Below are positions 21,626 to 30,692 of a stretch of DNA of 34,106 nucleotides, in pieces. The position numbers were made by a program, and so were the translations under genes. The first letter of the stretch is position 1; every line of letters begins with the position of its first letter. A model generated the notes under the pieces. That model saw only the letters and a program-made list of their open reading frames with translations. It was not told where the DNA came from and searched no databases. The DNA is from Caldithrix sp964532875 (GTDB taxonomy: Bacteria > Calditrichota > Calditrichia > Calditrichales > Calditrichaceae): positions 1 to 34,106 of the forward strand of contig CAZHIZ010000021.1 in NCBI GenBank assembly GCA_964532875.1, written 5' to 3'.

Positions 21626-23172
21626 ATCATTCGTTTTCTCATGAGACTATTATTATTCTTGATTTCGGTTCGCAATACACGCAACTCATCGCCCGACGCA
21701 TTCGGGAAATGGGTGTCTATTGCGAAATCCATCCTTTTAATGTGGACTTTTCCATCTTTGAACAAAAACAGATCAAAGGCATTATTCTCTCCGGGGGACC
21801 GGCTTCCGTTTATGCACCGGATGCACCGCGCGTTGATGCGCGCCTTTTGGAATTGGGACATCCCGTTTTGGGCATCTGCTACGGATTGCAGTTACTCACC
21901 TATTTAACGGGTGGCCAGGTAGCTAAGGCACAAAAAAAGGAATACGGTTTGGCCGAATTGGAAATCATCGGTCAGAGTCGCCTGTTTAAAGGCATCCCGA
22001 ACCGAAGCTCCGTCTGGATGAGTCACGGTGACAAAGTATTGAGTTTGGGTAAGCATTTTACGGTAATCGCTCGCACGCAAAATGCGCCTTACGCCGCCAT
22101 CGAACACAAGGATAAAAACTTGTTCGGACTGCAATTTCATCCCGAGGTAAAACATACGGCTTACGGAACACAGGTTCTGAAAAACTTTGTATTCGAAATT
22201 TGCGGTTGTTCCGGGGATTGGTCTCCGAAATCGTTCGTGCAGGAAAACATCCGCAGCATTCGTGAAAAGGTGGGGCAGGGGCAGGTTTTGTGCGCTTTGA
22301 GCGGCGGGGTGGATTCCAGCGTATTGGCCATGCTTTTGCATCGTGCCGTCGGTGACCGTCTGCATGCCGTTTTTGTGGATACGGGCCTTTTACGCTTTCG
22401 GGAAGCCGAAGAAGTGGAACATGTATTTCGCCAAAACTTCAATGTCAATTTAAGCGTGGTCAAAGCAGGCCCTGTTTTTTTGCAGGCACTTAAAGGCGTG
22501 GAAGATCCGGAGGAAAAGCGTAAAATCATCGGCGAAGCCTTTATCCGTATTTTCGAACAGGAAGCCCGCAAGCTGGGGGATTTTCAATTCTTGGCTCAGG
22601 GAACGTTGTACCCGGATGTCATCGAAAGCGTTTCTTTTAAAGGGCCGTCGGCCACCATTAAATCGCATCACAATGTGGGCGGCCTGCCCGAGGCGTTTGA
22701 CTTTGAGTTGCTGGAACCCTTGCGCGAACTCTTTAAAGACGAAGTGCGGCAGGTGGGCCGCGAGTTGGGCTTACCGGAAACCATCATTCAGCGGCATCCT
22801 TTCCCGGGGCCCGGTTTAGCTGTGCGTATTTTGGGTGAAGTTACGAAGGAACGTGTCGAAATATTACAGAAGGCCGACGCTGTTTTTATCGAAGAATTGT
22901 GGAATCATGATCTGTACCACAAAATTTGGCAGGCCTTTGCCGTACTTTTACCCGTACGAACGGTCGGGGTTATGGGTGACCAGCGCACCTATGAACATGT
23001 GATTGCCCTGCGGGCGGTGACCAGTACGGACGGCATGACGGCCGATTGGTTTCGTATGCCCGCCGAAGTGCTGGCCCGCGTTTCCAACCGCATCATTAAC
23101 GAAGTGTCGGGTGTCAATCGCGTGGTGTACGATATCAGTTCCAAACCGCCGGCCACCATCGAATGGGAATAA
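21604..23172 (+). CDS. guaA: GMP synthase (glutamine-hydrolysing)
   Basis: Converts XMP to GMP using ATP and glutamine, the last step of GMP synthesis. 522 residues. N-terminal class I amidotransferase with the nucleophile in GICYGLQ (about Cys92) and FHPEVKHT (His/Glu of the triad); ATP pyrophosphatase domain with ALSGGVDSSV (about 235); and C-terminal dimerisation domain with HPFPGPGLAVRILGEVT, ending in KPPATIEWE. The ATG at 21604 lies inside the end of surE, with GAGGAATTAAAGAA upstream. glmS follows after 20 bp. Confidence 0.98.
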   Translation: MATSPTLNHSFSHETIIILDFGSQYTQLIARRIREMGVYCEIHPFNVDFSIFEQKQIKGIILSGGPASVYAPDAPRVDARLLELGHPVLGICYGLQLLTYLTGGQVAKAQKKEYGLAELEIIGQSRLFKGIPNRSSVWMSHGDKVLSLGKHFTVIARTQNAPYAAIEHKDKNLFGLQFHPEVKHTAYGTQVLKNFVFEICGCSGDWSPKSFVQENIRSIREKVGQGQVLCALSGGVDSSVLAMLLHRAVGDRLHAVFVDTGLLRFREAEEVEHVFRQNFNVNLSVVKAGPVFLQALKGVEDPEEKRKIIGEAFIRIFEQEARKLGDFQFLAQGTLYPDVIESVSFKGPSATIKSHHNVGGLPEAFDFELLEPLRELFKDEVRQVGRELGLPETIIQRHPFPGPGLAVRILGEVTKERVEILQKADAVFIEELWNHDLYHKIWQAFAVLLPVRTVGVMGDQRTYEHVIALRAVTSTDGMTADWFRMPAEVLARVSNRIINEVSGVNRVVYDISSKPPATIEWE

Positions 23173-23192
23173 AAACATAAAGGAGAGCTCTT

Positions 23193-25025
23193 ATGTGCGG
23201 AATCGTCGGTTATTTGGGGAATCGGGAAGCAGCCCCCATTCTGCTTAACGGCTTAAAACGTCTGGAATACCGGGGTTACGATTCGGCCGGTATTGCCACT
23301 ATCGGAGACGGGCAGGTGCGCATCATCAAAGAAGTGGGTAAAATCCGCAAACTTGAAGAAGCACTCAGCACATCCATGCCTTCGGGCCTTATCGGAATCG
23401 GGCATACCCGTTGGGCCACGCATGGCAAACCGAATAAAATTAATGCCCATCCGCACACTGACTGCCACGACAACATCGTTCTTATTCACAATGGCATCAT
23501 CGAAAATTATGCCGCCCTAAAAAAAGTTTTGCAGCAATCCGGACATGTGTTCAAATCCGACACGGACACCGAGGTGATTGCCCACTTAATCGAAGAATTG
23601 TACACCAACGGCCATTCTTTTGAAGAGGCTTTTCGCGAAGCCTTACTAAAGGTGGAAGGAACGTTTGGCATTGCGGTTATTACCAAAGACGACCCGAACC
23701 GCATTTACGTGGCCCGTAAAGGCAGCCCCATTGTCATTGGCGTAGGGGAAGGCGAATATTTCGTAGCCTCGGACGTAACACCCCTTATTCCGCACACGCG
23801 TAACGTCTTTTATCTGGAAGACGACGAGATGGCCATTTTGACCCGCCAGGGCATTATTACCAAAACCATCCAAAACAAGGTGATCGAAAAACACGTACAC
23901 AAAATTACCATGGAATTAAGCGACATCGAAAAAGACGGCTTCGATCATTACATGCTTAAAGAAATTTTCGAGCAGCCCAAGACCATTATGGACACCATGC
24001 GCGGACGAATTTTGCGGGAAGAGGGACTGGTTAAATTGGGCGGATTGCGCGAAGTGGAAGATAAACTAGCCCATGCCGGGCGCATTATTTTCGTAGCCTC
24101 GGGAACTTCCTGGCATGCCGCCCTAATCGGCGAATATTTAATGGAGGAATTCTGCCGCATTCCGGTGGAAGTGGAATACGCCTCGGAATTTCGCTACCGC
24201 AACCCCATCATCAACGATAACGACGTGATTATCGCCATCTCCCAATCCGGCGAAACGGCCGACACCCTGGCCGCTCTGCGCGAGGGCAAACACAAGGGCG
24301 CTTTGGTTCTGGGAATCGTCAACGCCGTGGGTTCCACCATTGCCCGAGAAACCCATGCCGGTGTTTACATTCATGCCGGCGCCGAAATCGGTGTGGCCAG
24401 CACCAAGGCCTTTACTTCGCAGGTTACGGCTATCGTTTTAATGACCATTCTCATGGCCCGTAAAAAATACATGTCCGTGGTACAGGGCAAGCAACTTTTG
24501 GACGATCTTCTGAAAATTCCCGAGAACGTGCAAAAAATTTTGGATCAAAACGATTTGATTCGCGAATTGGCCACTTTGTACAAAGATCAGCGCAATTTCC
24601 TGTATTTGGGACGCGGGTACAATTTCCCCGTTGCTCTGGAAGGTGCCTTAAAACTGAAAGAAATTTCTTACATCCATGCCGAAGGCTATCCGGCCGCCGA
24701 AATGAAACACGGCCCCATTGCCCTGATTGATGAGAACATGCCGGTGGTCTTTATTGCCACGCAGGATGCCATTTACGAAAAAGTCATCAGTAATATTCAA
24801 GAGGTAAAAGCACGAAAAGGGCGTGTCATTTGCATTGCCAACGAAGGAGATGAAAAGATTAAACATTTTGCGGATCATGTTATTTATGTGCCGGCTACCA
24901 GTCAGGCACTAACGCCGTTGCTCACCGTAATCCCGCTGCAACTGTTGGCTTACCATATTGCCGTATTACGGGGCTGCGATGTGGATCAACCGCGCAATTT
25001 GGCCAAGAGCGTAACGGTGGAATAG
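23193..25025 (+). CDS. glmS: Glutamine-fructose-6-phosphate aminotransferase (isomerising)
   Basis: Makes glucosamine-6-phosphate from fructose-6-phosphate and glutamine, the entry to peptidoglycan and LPS amino sugars. 610 residues. The mature N-terminus is the catalytic Cys (MCGIVGYLGNREAAPILL), with GHTRWATHGKPN and HNGIIENY in the glutaminase domain. Two SIS domains carry ASGTSWHAAL, ISQSGETADTL, GAEIGVASTKAFTSQ and EGALKLKEISYIHAEGY. The C-terminus is PRNLAKSVTVE, as in the family. AAGGAGAG precedes the start. No glmS ribozyme is seen in the 20-bp leader. A shared terminator follows at 25045. Confidence 0.98.
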   Translation: MCGIVGYLGNREAAPILLNGLKRLEYRGYDSAGIATIGDGQVRIIKEVGKIRKLEEALSTSMPSGLIGIGHTRWATHGKPNKINAHPHTDCHDNIVLIHNGIIENYAALKKVLQQSGHVFKSDTDTEVIAHLIEELYTNGHSFEEAFREALLKVEGTFGIAVITKDDPNRIYVARKGSPIVIGVGEGEYFVASDVTPLIPHTRNVFYLEDDEMAILTRQGIITKTIQNKVIEKHVHKITMELSDIEKDGFDHYMLKEIFEQPKTIMDTMRGRILREEGLVKLGGLREVEDKLAHAGRIIFVASGTSWHAALIGEYLMEEFCRIPVEVEYASEFRYRNPIINDNDVIIAISQSGETADTLAALREGKHKGALVLGIVNAVGSTIARETHAGVYIHAGAEIGVASTKAFTSQVTAIVLMTILMARKKYMSVVQGKQLLDDLLKIPENVQKILDQNDLIRELATLYKDQRNFLYLGRGYNFPVALEGALKLKEISYIHAEGYPAAEMKHGPIALIDENMPVVFIATQDAIYEKVISNIQEVKARKGRVICIANEGDEKIKHFADHVIYVPATSQALTPLLTVIPLQLLAYHIAVLRGCDVDQPRNLAKSVTVE

Positions 25026-25044
25026 ATGGCCCAATAAATCAAAA

Positions 25045-25077
25045 AAGCCCCGAATGTTCGGGGCTTGTCATTTTTTT
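25045..25077. terminator. Bidirectional terminator between glmS and groES
   Basis: AAGCCCCGAA (25045-25054) / TTCGGGGCTT (25057-25066), flanked by A-runs on the left and a T-run (25071-25077) on the right. It serves glmS on plus and groES (which ends at 25076) on minus. Confidence 0.88.
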
Positions 25078-25345
25078 ATTCAACTGTCGCTAAAATATCG
25101 CTTCTTTGAACAATCAAATACTCTTTGTTGTCGATCTTCACTTCATCGCCGGAATATTTGGAAAAAATCACTTTGTCTCCGACTTTGATTTTTTCTTGCA
25201 AATCTTCATCGGTCCCCACGGCAACCACTTTACCCATGCGCGGTTTTTCTTTGGCCGTATCCGGAATGATAATGGAACCGACTTTTTCTTCGCTCTCTTC
25301 TACCAATTCAATAAGAACCCGATCATCCAATGGTTTAATCTTCAC
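25076..25345 (-). CDS. groES: Co-chaperonin GroES (HSP10)
   Basis: Lid of the GroEL folding chamber. 89 residues; typical GroES is about 95. MKIKPLDDRVLIE at the N-terminus, GSIIIPDTAKEKPRMGKVVAVG (mobile loop to core) and KVGDKVIFSKYSGDEVKIDNKEYLIV are all family signatures. The mobile loop is short (EESEEKVGSIII). There is no groEL after it; the gene ends at the glmS terminator. It is preceded by a glutaredoxin-like gene 11 bp upstream on the same strand, so the operon is glutaredoxin-groES. No CIRCE element is visible upstream. Confidence 0.94.
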   Translation of the reverse strand: MKIKPLDDRVLIELVEESEEKVGSIIIPDTAKEKPRMGKVVAVGTDEDLQEKIKVGDKVIFSKYSGDEVKIDNKEYLIVQRSDILATVE

Positions 25346-25356
25346 AGCACCCTCCT

Positions 25357-25608
<252 letters not shown>

Positions 25609-25953
25609 TCAATCCTCCTTTAAAATACCACACTCAATTTAGTAAGTATTACTTCATTGCCATTTGATGATTTATTGATTTAAAAGTTACAGGACGCCTG
25701 CCCCTCACTATTTCCGATTGAGGGCTCAAATATATTAAAAGTTAATGGTTGTTGCAATTAAAGATGCGTCGTGTTTCATCTTGTGCGGAAAAATGCCGCC
25801 GCTTTATTTCAATAAGGGCCGGTCCCGAGGCACATCACTTGTTAAATTCACTAAAAATAGATAAATTCCGTTTTTAAATTGGGATGATTTTTCTCCCGTC
25901 TTGGCGTGTAAATACCCGAAAGTTTTTCTTAAACTCTAACCGTCGGAGTAACT
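25609..25953. other. Divergent intergenic region between the glutaredoxin and uppP genes
   Basis: 345 bp. It probably holds the promoters of both units. A modest palindrome CCCTCA (25702-25707) / TGAGGG (25719-25724) is visible, and a short GCGG/CCGC hairpin near 25787-25801. No CIRCE element, open reading frame with a plausible start, or known riboswitch could be recognised. Confidence 0.5.
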
Positions 25954-26763
25954 ATGGAAAGTTTGATTAAAGCAATTCTGCTGGGAACCATTCAGGGGTT
26001 AACCGAATTTCTGCCGGTCTCCAGTTCCGGTCATCTGGTGATTTTTTCGCACCTTTTACATTTTAAACAAAGTAGCGTGGCGTTTGATGTCTTTTTGCAT
26101 CTGGGCACCTTGCTTTCCATTTTCGTTTTGTTTTGGAAAGAACTAAAGGTGATGATTGCCAGCCCTTTTGTGGCTGTGTTCGGCAAGATGAACGAGGAAC
26201 AAAAATATTACTTACGCTGGGATTGGTACGTTATTTTGGCTACTATCCCGGCGGGTATCATCGGTGTTTTGTTTGAAGACCAAATCGATGTGATTTTTTC
26301 CAGCGTGGTGTACAGCCTGTTTTTCCTGTTCGTGACCGGCATGTTCATGACTTCCATCCCCTTTATCAAAAAACGCCGGGGCGAAATAAATGCCGGGCGC
26401 TCCTTTTTAATGGGCCTGGCTCAGGCCTTTGCCATTTTACCCGGTATTTCACGCAGCGGCAGCACGATTTTTACCGGGATTTTATCCGGCGGCGAGCAGG
26501 AAAAAGTAGCCCGTTTTTCCTTTATCATGTCCGTGCCTGCCGTAGCGGGAGCCGTTATTTTAAAATTGCGTGAATTACTTTTGGCGCCGCCTTCTACGGC
26601 GGAAATGATTAACATCGGAGCCGGTACTCTGTTTGCCTTTGCTTTCGGCTGTTTAGCCATTATTTGGTTATTGGATTTCGTTAAACGCGGCAAATTACAA
26701 TGGTTCGGTTACTATTGTTTAACCGTTTCCGTTATCGGGTTAATCATTTACTTCGGGTTCTAA
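25954..26763 (+). CDS. uppP: Undecaprenyl-diphosphatase UppP (BacA)
   Basis: Membrane phosphatase that recycles undecaprenyl pyrophosphate to the monophosphate lipid carrier for cell-wall synthesis; extra copies give bacitracin tolerance. 269 residues, many membrane helices. Family catalytic motifs: GLTEFLPVSSSGHL (about 15-28) and LPGISRSGSTI (about 159-169), with FDVFLHLGTLLSI. GGAG lies 7-8 bp before the ATG. It is followed after 3 bp by the sodium-dependent transporter gene. Confidence 0.96.
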   Translation: MESLIKAILLGTIQGLTEFLPVSSSGHLVIFSHLLHFKQSSVAFDVFLHLGTLLSIFVLFWKELKVMIASPFVAVFGKMNEEQKYYLRWDWYVILATIPAGIIGVLFEDQIDVIFSSVVYSLFFLFVTGMFMTSIPFIKKRRGEINAGRSFLMGLAQAFAILPGISRSGSTIFTGILSGGEQEKVARFSFIMSVPAVAGAVILKLRELLLAPPSTAEMINIGAGTLFAFAFGCLAIIWLLDFVKRGKLQWFGYYCLTVSVIGLIIYFGF

Positions 26764-26766
26764 TTC

Positions 26767-28248
26767 ATGGAAAAAACGCATGATCTGTTCACCTCGCGTT
26801 TCGGGTTGGTGGCCGCTACCATCGGCATGGCCGTCGGGGCGGGTAATATCTGGCGATTTCCGCGGCTGGCCGGGCAGTACGGGGGCAGTTTCTTACTCCC
26901 CTGGTTTTTGTTTCTGTTTATCTGGTCTATTCCCTTGTTGATCGTCGAATTTGCCATCGGCCGCAAAACCCGTTTAGGGCCGATCGGCGCCTTCTGGAAA
27001 ATAGACCGCCGTTTTACATGGATGGGCTGGTTTGTAGCTTTTTGCACCTCGGCCATTCTCTTTTATTACGCCGTCGTTTGCGGCTGGAGCTTAAAGTATT
27101 TTACGCTTTCCGTGGGCAATCGCATTTTCCACATCGATCAGCAAACATTTTGGCAAACGTTTACGCACGGAAATCCCGAAGTTCTTCTTTATTTATTCCT
27201 TTCCGTTGCTTTCGGTGTTTTTATCATTTACCGGGGAATTGGAAGCGGGGTGGAAAAATTTTCCAAAATAATCGTCCCGTTGTTATTTGTTCTGCTGGCC
27301 GTAGCTGCCCTGCGGGCCGTTACTTTGCCCGGAGCTCAAACCGGCCTCCGCTATTTTTGGAAAATCGAACCGGCCAAGTTACTGGATCATCGTCTGTGGC
27401 TGGATGCACTTTCGCAATCGGCCTGGTCCACCGGCGCCGGTTGGGGGTTATTGTTAACCTATGCCATCTATGCCCGGAATCGGGAAAATGCCGTGGGAAA
27501 TTCATTTTTAACCGGGATTGGGAACAACCTGGCCTCTCTGTTTGCCGGTTTGGCCGTCATTCCCACCGTGTTTGCCCTAACACCCGATTTTAATGCCGCC
27601 ATGAACACTTTGCAGGCCGGTAATCAGGGTTTGGCCTTTATTGCTCTGCCCAAACTGTTCGCCCGCATGCCGGCTGGTTTGTTTTTTGTTTCGGTCTTTT
27701 TTCTGGCGCTTTTTTTAGCCGCCATGTCCAGCTTAATTTCCATGCTGGAGCTGGCCACGCGGGTGTTGATTGATTTCGGCCTGTCACGAAAAAAAGCCGT
27801 GTTGCGCATCGGTGCCGTTACCTTTTTGCTGGGTATTCCGTCCGCCCTGTCTTTGTCTTTCTTTGACAATCAGGATTGGGTTTGGGGATTGGGATTGTTA
27901 TTAAGCGGTTTCTTTTTTATTTTCATCGTTAACCGGATCGGTCCCGAAACGTTTTTTAAGCAGTGGATTATGCGCACGCGGGTAAAAAAGCGTTCGCTTG
28001 TATTTTTTAAAATATTATTTCGCTTTTTAATGCCCTTGCAATTCGTATTGATGCTCGGGTGGTGGTTTTTTCAATCCACGCAGTGGAATCCCAAAACCTG
28101 GTGGGAACCTTTTCGTACCTTTAGTTTAGGTACGGTCCTTCTGCAATGGCTGTTGGTTATTGCAATCGGATTTGTTGCCGCCGGTTGGTTTAATCGTCTG
28201 TTAAAACGACAACAAGAAACGACGAAGGTGTCTCATGAAATCCGTTGA
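26767..28248 (+). CDS. Sodium-dependent transporter, neurotransmitter:sodium symporter (SNF) family
   Basis: Secondary transporter of the LeuT/NSS type, importing an amino acid or similar amine with Na+. 493 residues. The first helix carries FGLVAATIGMAVGAGNIWRFPRLAGQYGG, the unwound Na+ and substrate site, followed by IPLLIVEFAIGRKTR. About 11-12 membrane segments can be counted. The C-terminus is long and basic (LLKRQQETTK). The substrate cannot be told. It starts 3 bp after uppP and overlaps holA by 14 bp. Confidence 0.93.
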   Translation: MEKTHDLFTSRFGLVAATIGMAVGAGNIWRFPRLAGQYGGSFLLPWFLFLFIWSIPLLIVEFAIGRKTRLGPIGAFWKIDRRFTWMGWFVAFCTSAILFYYAVVCGWSLKYFTLSVGNRIFHIDQQTFWQTFTHGNPEVLLYLFLSVAFGVFIIYRGIGSGVEKFSKIIVPLLFVLLAVAALRAVTLPGAQTGLRYFWKIEPAKLLDHRLWLDALSQSAWSTGAGWGLLLTYAIYARNRENAVGNSFLTGIGNNLASLFAGLAVIPTVFALTPDFNAAMNTLQAGNQGLAFIALPKLFARMPAGLFFVSVFFLALFLAAMSSLISMLELATRVLIDFGLSRKKAVLRIGAVTFLLGIPSALSLSFFDNQDWVWGLGLLLSGFFFIFIVNRIGPETFFKQWIMRTRVKKRSLVFFKILFRFLMPLQFVLMLGWWFFQSTQWNPKTWWEPFRTFSLGTVLLQWLLVIAIGFVAAGWFNRLLKRQQETTKVSHEIR

Positions 28249-29230
28249 TCAGGTTCTGAAAGAAATCGAGGCCGGTAAATGGGAACCCGTTTACATTTTG
28301 ATCGGTGCTGAAAAATTTTACCACGATCAAATTATTCATCTTCTTTCGCAAAAGATGTTTGCGGATCAAGGAAGTCGTGATTTGAACGAGGTGGTTCTTT
28401 ACGGGACGGAAAACACCCTGGCCGAAGTGCTTTCTCAGGCCACCTCCTACCCCATGTTGGCCGATAAAAAATTGGTCATTGTGCGGGAATTCGAAAAAAT
28501 GAAAATTCAGGATGCCGAATTTTTCAATCAATATCTCAAAAAACCGGCTCCTTTTTCCGTATTATTACTGAGCATTGGCGAAGTACCGAAAAACAAGTTC
28601 TTTCAATCATTAAGCCGTCTGCCCGCTGCAGTGGATTGCAAGCCTGTGCCCGAAAGCCGCATGCCTCAGTGGCTGATGCAATATGCCCGCCAGTTGGGTT
28701 ACCCGATGGAGGCCGATGCGGCCCATTTCTTAATTGCCAACGTCGGTCCTAATATTTTGATGCTTAAAAACGAATTCGAAAAGCTGATCAATTTCAAAGG
28801 CGAACCTGCAGCAATCACCATCGACGATGTGCAAAATACTTCCGGCATGTACCGTGAGGCTAACGTCTTTACTTTGCAAAAAGCCTTAAGTCGGCGCCAA
28901 TTAGCCAAAAGTATCGAGATCAGCCACCTGCTTTTGGAATCCGGGGCGGACGAGACCATGATCAATGCCGTACTCTTTGCCTTTTTCCGCAAATTACTTA
29001 TTGTGGCCACTTTGCGTCGGCAAAAACTAAGTCCGGCGCAAATCAAACAGAAACTGCATCTGTATGATTTTCAACTGCGCGATTTTATGGATGCGCTTCG
29101 CTTTTTTAATTTTGAACAAGTGAAAAAGGTCATTGTTTTGTTACATCGTTTCGACCTGGGGCAAAAGGGAATTCAGGCGGAAAACAGAGATAATCTGGAA
29201 GTTTTATGTTACAAGATTTGCAGAAGCTAA
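28235..29230 (+). CDS. holA: DNA polymerase III subunit delta
   Basis: Clamp-loader subunit that opens the beta clamp. 331 residues, normal. MKSVDQVLKEIEAGKWEPVYILIGAEKFYHDQIIHLL is the delta-type N-terminus (domain I), followed by ADKKLVIVREFEKMK, LPAAVDCKPVPESRMPQWLMQYARQLGY, the helical collar and FDLGQKGIQAENRDNLEVLCYKIC at the C-terminus. It has no P-loop, as expected. The start overlaps the transporter end by 14 bp, with GACGAAGGTG upstream. Confidence 0.9.
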   Translation: MKSVDQVLKEIEAGKWEPVYILIGAEKFYHDQIIHLLSQKMFADQGSRDLNEVVLYGTENTLAEVLSQATSYPMLADKKLVIVREFEKMKIQDAEFFNQYLKKPAPFSVLLLSIGEVPKNKFFQSLSRLPAAVDCKPVPESRMPQWLMQYARQLGYPMEADAAHFLIANVGPNILMLKNEFEKLINFKGEPAAITIDDVQNTSGMYREANVFTLQKALSRRQLAKSIEISHLLLESGADETMINAVLFAFFRKLLIVATLRRQKLSPAQIKQKLHLYDFQLRDFMDALRFFNFEQVKKVIVLLHRFDLGQKGIQAENRDNLEVLCYKICRS

Positions 29231-29289
29231 ATTCGGATTGTATTTTTGAATCATTGTGAAAAAAATTTAATCAAATAGATAAAAAAAAT

Positions 29290-29318
29290 CGGAACTATTT
29301 TTTTAACGTGTAGGTTAA
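29290..29318 (+). promoter_or_regulatory. Candidate ECF-sigma promoter of the sigma/anti-sigma operon
   Basis: GGAACT (29290-29295), 17 bp, GTTAAA (29313-29318), 15 bp before the sigma ATG. The GGAAC -35 core is the hallmark of RpoE-type ECF promoters, and ECF sigma factors usually transcribe their own operon. The -10 core of this particular sigma is unknown. Confidence 0.5.
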
Positions 29319-29333
29319 ATAGAAAGTTTGCAA

Positions 29334-29942
29334 ATGGTGAAAACGGACAGTGTATTAAAAAAAACGGATAATTCGCCGACAGATGAAGAATTAATTGCTC
29401 GATTTCAGCAAGGAGACAATTATGCGTTCGACCTTTTGGTTAAACGCTACAAAGAGCCCTTGTTAAATTTTGTCTATCGTTTTGTCGGTGAAAGAGAAGA
29501 AGCGGAAGATATTGTTCAGGAGACCTTTTTAAGGTTATTCAAGAACAAGCATTATTATCGGGAGATTGCCAAATTCTCCACATGGATTTACACCATCGCC
29601 GGGAATTTGGCCAAAACGGAATTACGCAGGCGCAAACGCAGGAAGTTGTTATCAATCAGCCATTTTATGTCGAATGATAAGGATTACGATATTCCGGACG
29701 AAGACAGTAATCCGGAGCGGGATACCAATACGGTAATAACCGATAAAATCATTCAGGAGGCGATCGACAAACTATCGCCCAAGTTTAAGCAGGTCATTCT
29801 ATTGCGCGACGTACAGGGATTTTCATACGAAGAGATCGCCGAAATTGTCGGGATTCCTTTGGGAACCGTAAAATCACGGGTAAATCGCGCCCGATTAAAA
29901 TTACAGGAAGATCTCCAACAATTAATGAACGAACAAAAATAA
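29334..29942 (+). CDS. RNA polymerase ECF sigma factor (RpoE-like)
   Basis: 202-residue extracytoplasmic-function sigma factor. Sigma-2 region: DEELIARFQQGDNYAFDLLVKRY, then EAEDIVQETFLRLFKN and FSTWIYTIAGNLAKTELRRRKR. A linker (about 110-140) is rich in Asp, Asn and Glu. Sigma-4 region: IIQEAIDKLSPKFKQVILLRDVQGFSYEEIAEIVGIPLGTVKSRVNRARLKL with the helix-turn-helix. The ATG at 29334 is preferred over a TTG at 29328. It is followed after 16 bp by a zinc-type anti-sigma gene, the usual pairing. The signal is probably envelope or redox stress, by inference. Confidence 0.93.
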   Translation: MVKTDSVLKKTDNSPTDEELIARFQQGDNYAFDLLVKRYKEPLLNFVYRFVGEREEAEDIVQETFLRLFKNKHYYREIAKFSTWIYTIAGNLAKTELRRRKRRKLLSISHFMSNDKDYDIPDEDSNPERDTNTVITDKIIQEAIDKLSPKFKQVILLRDVQGFSYEEIAEIVGIPLGTVKSRVNRARLKLQEDLQQLMNEQK

Positions 29943-29958
29943 CATGGAGTTGTAGCCT

Positions 29959-30489
29959 ATGATCTCGTGTGATACCGCAAAAAATATGCTCTCCGATTAC
30001 CTTGAGCATACCTTAAGTCCGGATGAACAATCTTCTGTGGAAGAACATCTGGCCCATTGCTATCAATGCAAACGGGTGTTTGACGATGTGGCTTATTTGA
30101 CGGAAAAACTTCGTGCCTTGCCGGTCATCCGGCCTTCGGAGGATTTCGACGGTCAGTTGCGCCTGCGCATTGCAGAAGAATATGCGCAAAACACGCATCC
30201 GGTTATTTCCAAAAAAGGATTTACTTTCGGCTTATCCGGTGCGGCGTTGATTGCCGTTATTACTTTTTTCGTCCTGACAACCAATTCTCCCGAACCGCAA
30301 CCTTTAATTCAGCAATCCACCAACCAGATTATCAGCAAGGCAAATCAAATGTCGGCTCCTATTGTGCGCAATCAGGCGGTTCGTAACAATCCTGCGGTTA
30401 AATTAGCCGATCAGAACGATTCGTTAAATCAGCAGCCGCAAAAAGTGAATCAGGCAAATATCAAACTGGTCGATCAGGTTAAAAATTAA
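29959..30489 (+). CDS. Zinc-type (ZAS/HC2) membrane anti-sigma factor
   Basis: 176 residues. The N-terminal cytoplasmic anti-sigma domain shows the H-x3-C-x2-C motif (HLAHCYQC, His30, Cys34, Cys37) with Cys4 upstream. One membrane helix (GLSGAALIAVITFFVL, about 90-110) is followed by a periplasmic tail very rich in Asn and Gln (ending QPQKVNQANIKLVDQVKN). It would bind and hold the ECF sigma encoded just upstream. Release could follow loss of zinc or proteolysis. The Asn/Gln-rich tail is unusual for a sensor domain and has no recognisable fold. Confidence 0.9.
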   Translation: MISCDTAKNMLSDYLEHTLSPDEQSSVEEHLAHCYQCKRVFDDVAYLTEKLRALPVIRPSEDFDGQLRLRIAEEYAQNTHPVISKKGFTFGLSGAALIAVITFFVLTTNSPEPQPLIQQSTNQIISKANQMSAPIVRNQAVRNNPAVKLADQNDSLNQQPQKVNQANIKLVDQVKN

Positions 30490-30529
30490 ATTTTGGCCCC
30501 GGATCGGCCTTTTTTCTTTCATCGCCCAT

Positions 30530-30551
30530 GTCGGTCGGGCCGGCTTTTTTT
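30530..30551 (+). terminator. Intrinsic terminator after the anti-sigma gene
   Basis: GTCGG (30530-30534) / CCGGC (30540-30544) with loop TCGGG and one G-T pair, followed by seven T. A weaker GGCC/GGCC stem with TTTTTT precedes it near 30495-30516. Confidence 0.6.
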
Positions 30552-30692
30552 GGGAGGATAACGGGGGTCTGGTAAAAAATATCCGACTCCGCAAGGCCTT
30601 TGGGGGGTGAATTAAACGCCTGGCATCAACTCCCTGTCGCTACCACTTGTTTTTCGAAAATTTTATTCTTAAGTTAACACGCTTTAAAACAA

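Noticed and set aside
23173..23192. glmS ribozyme in front of glmS
   Set aside because: The leader after guaA is only 20 bp, too short for the ribozyme.
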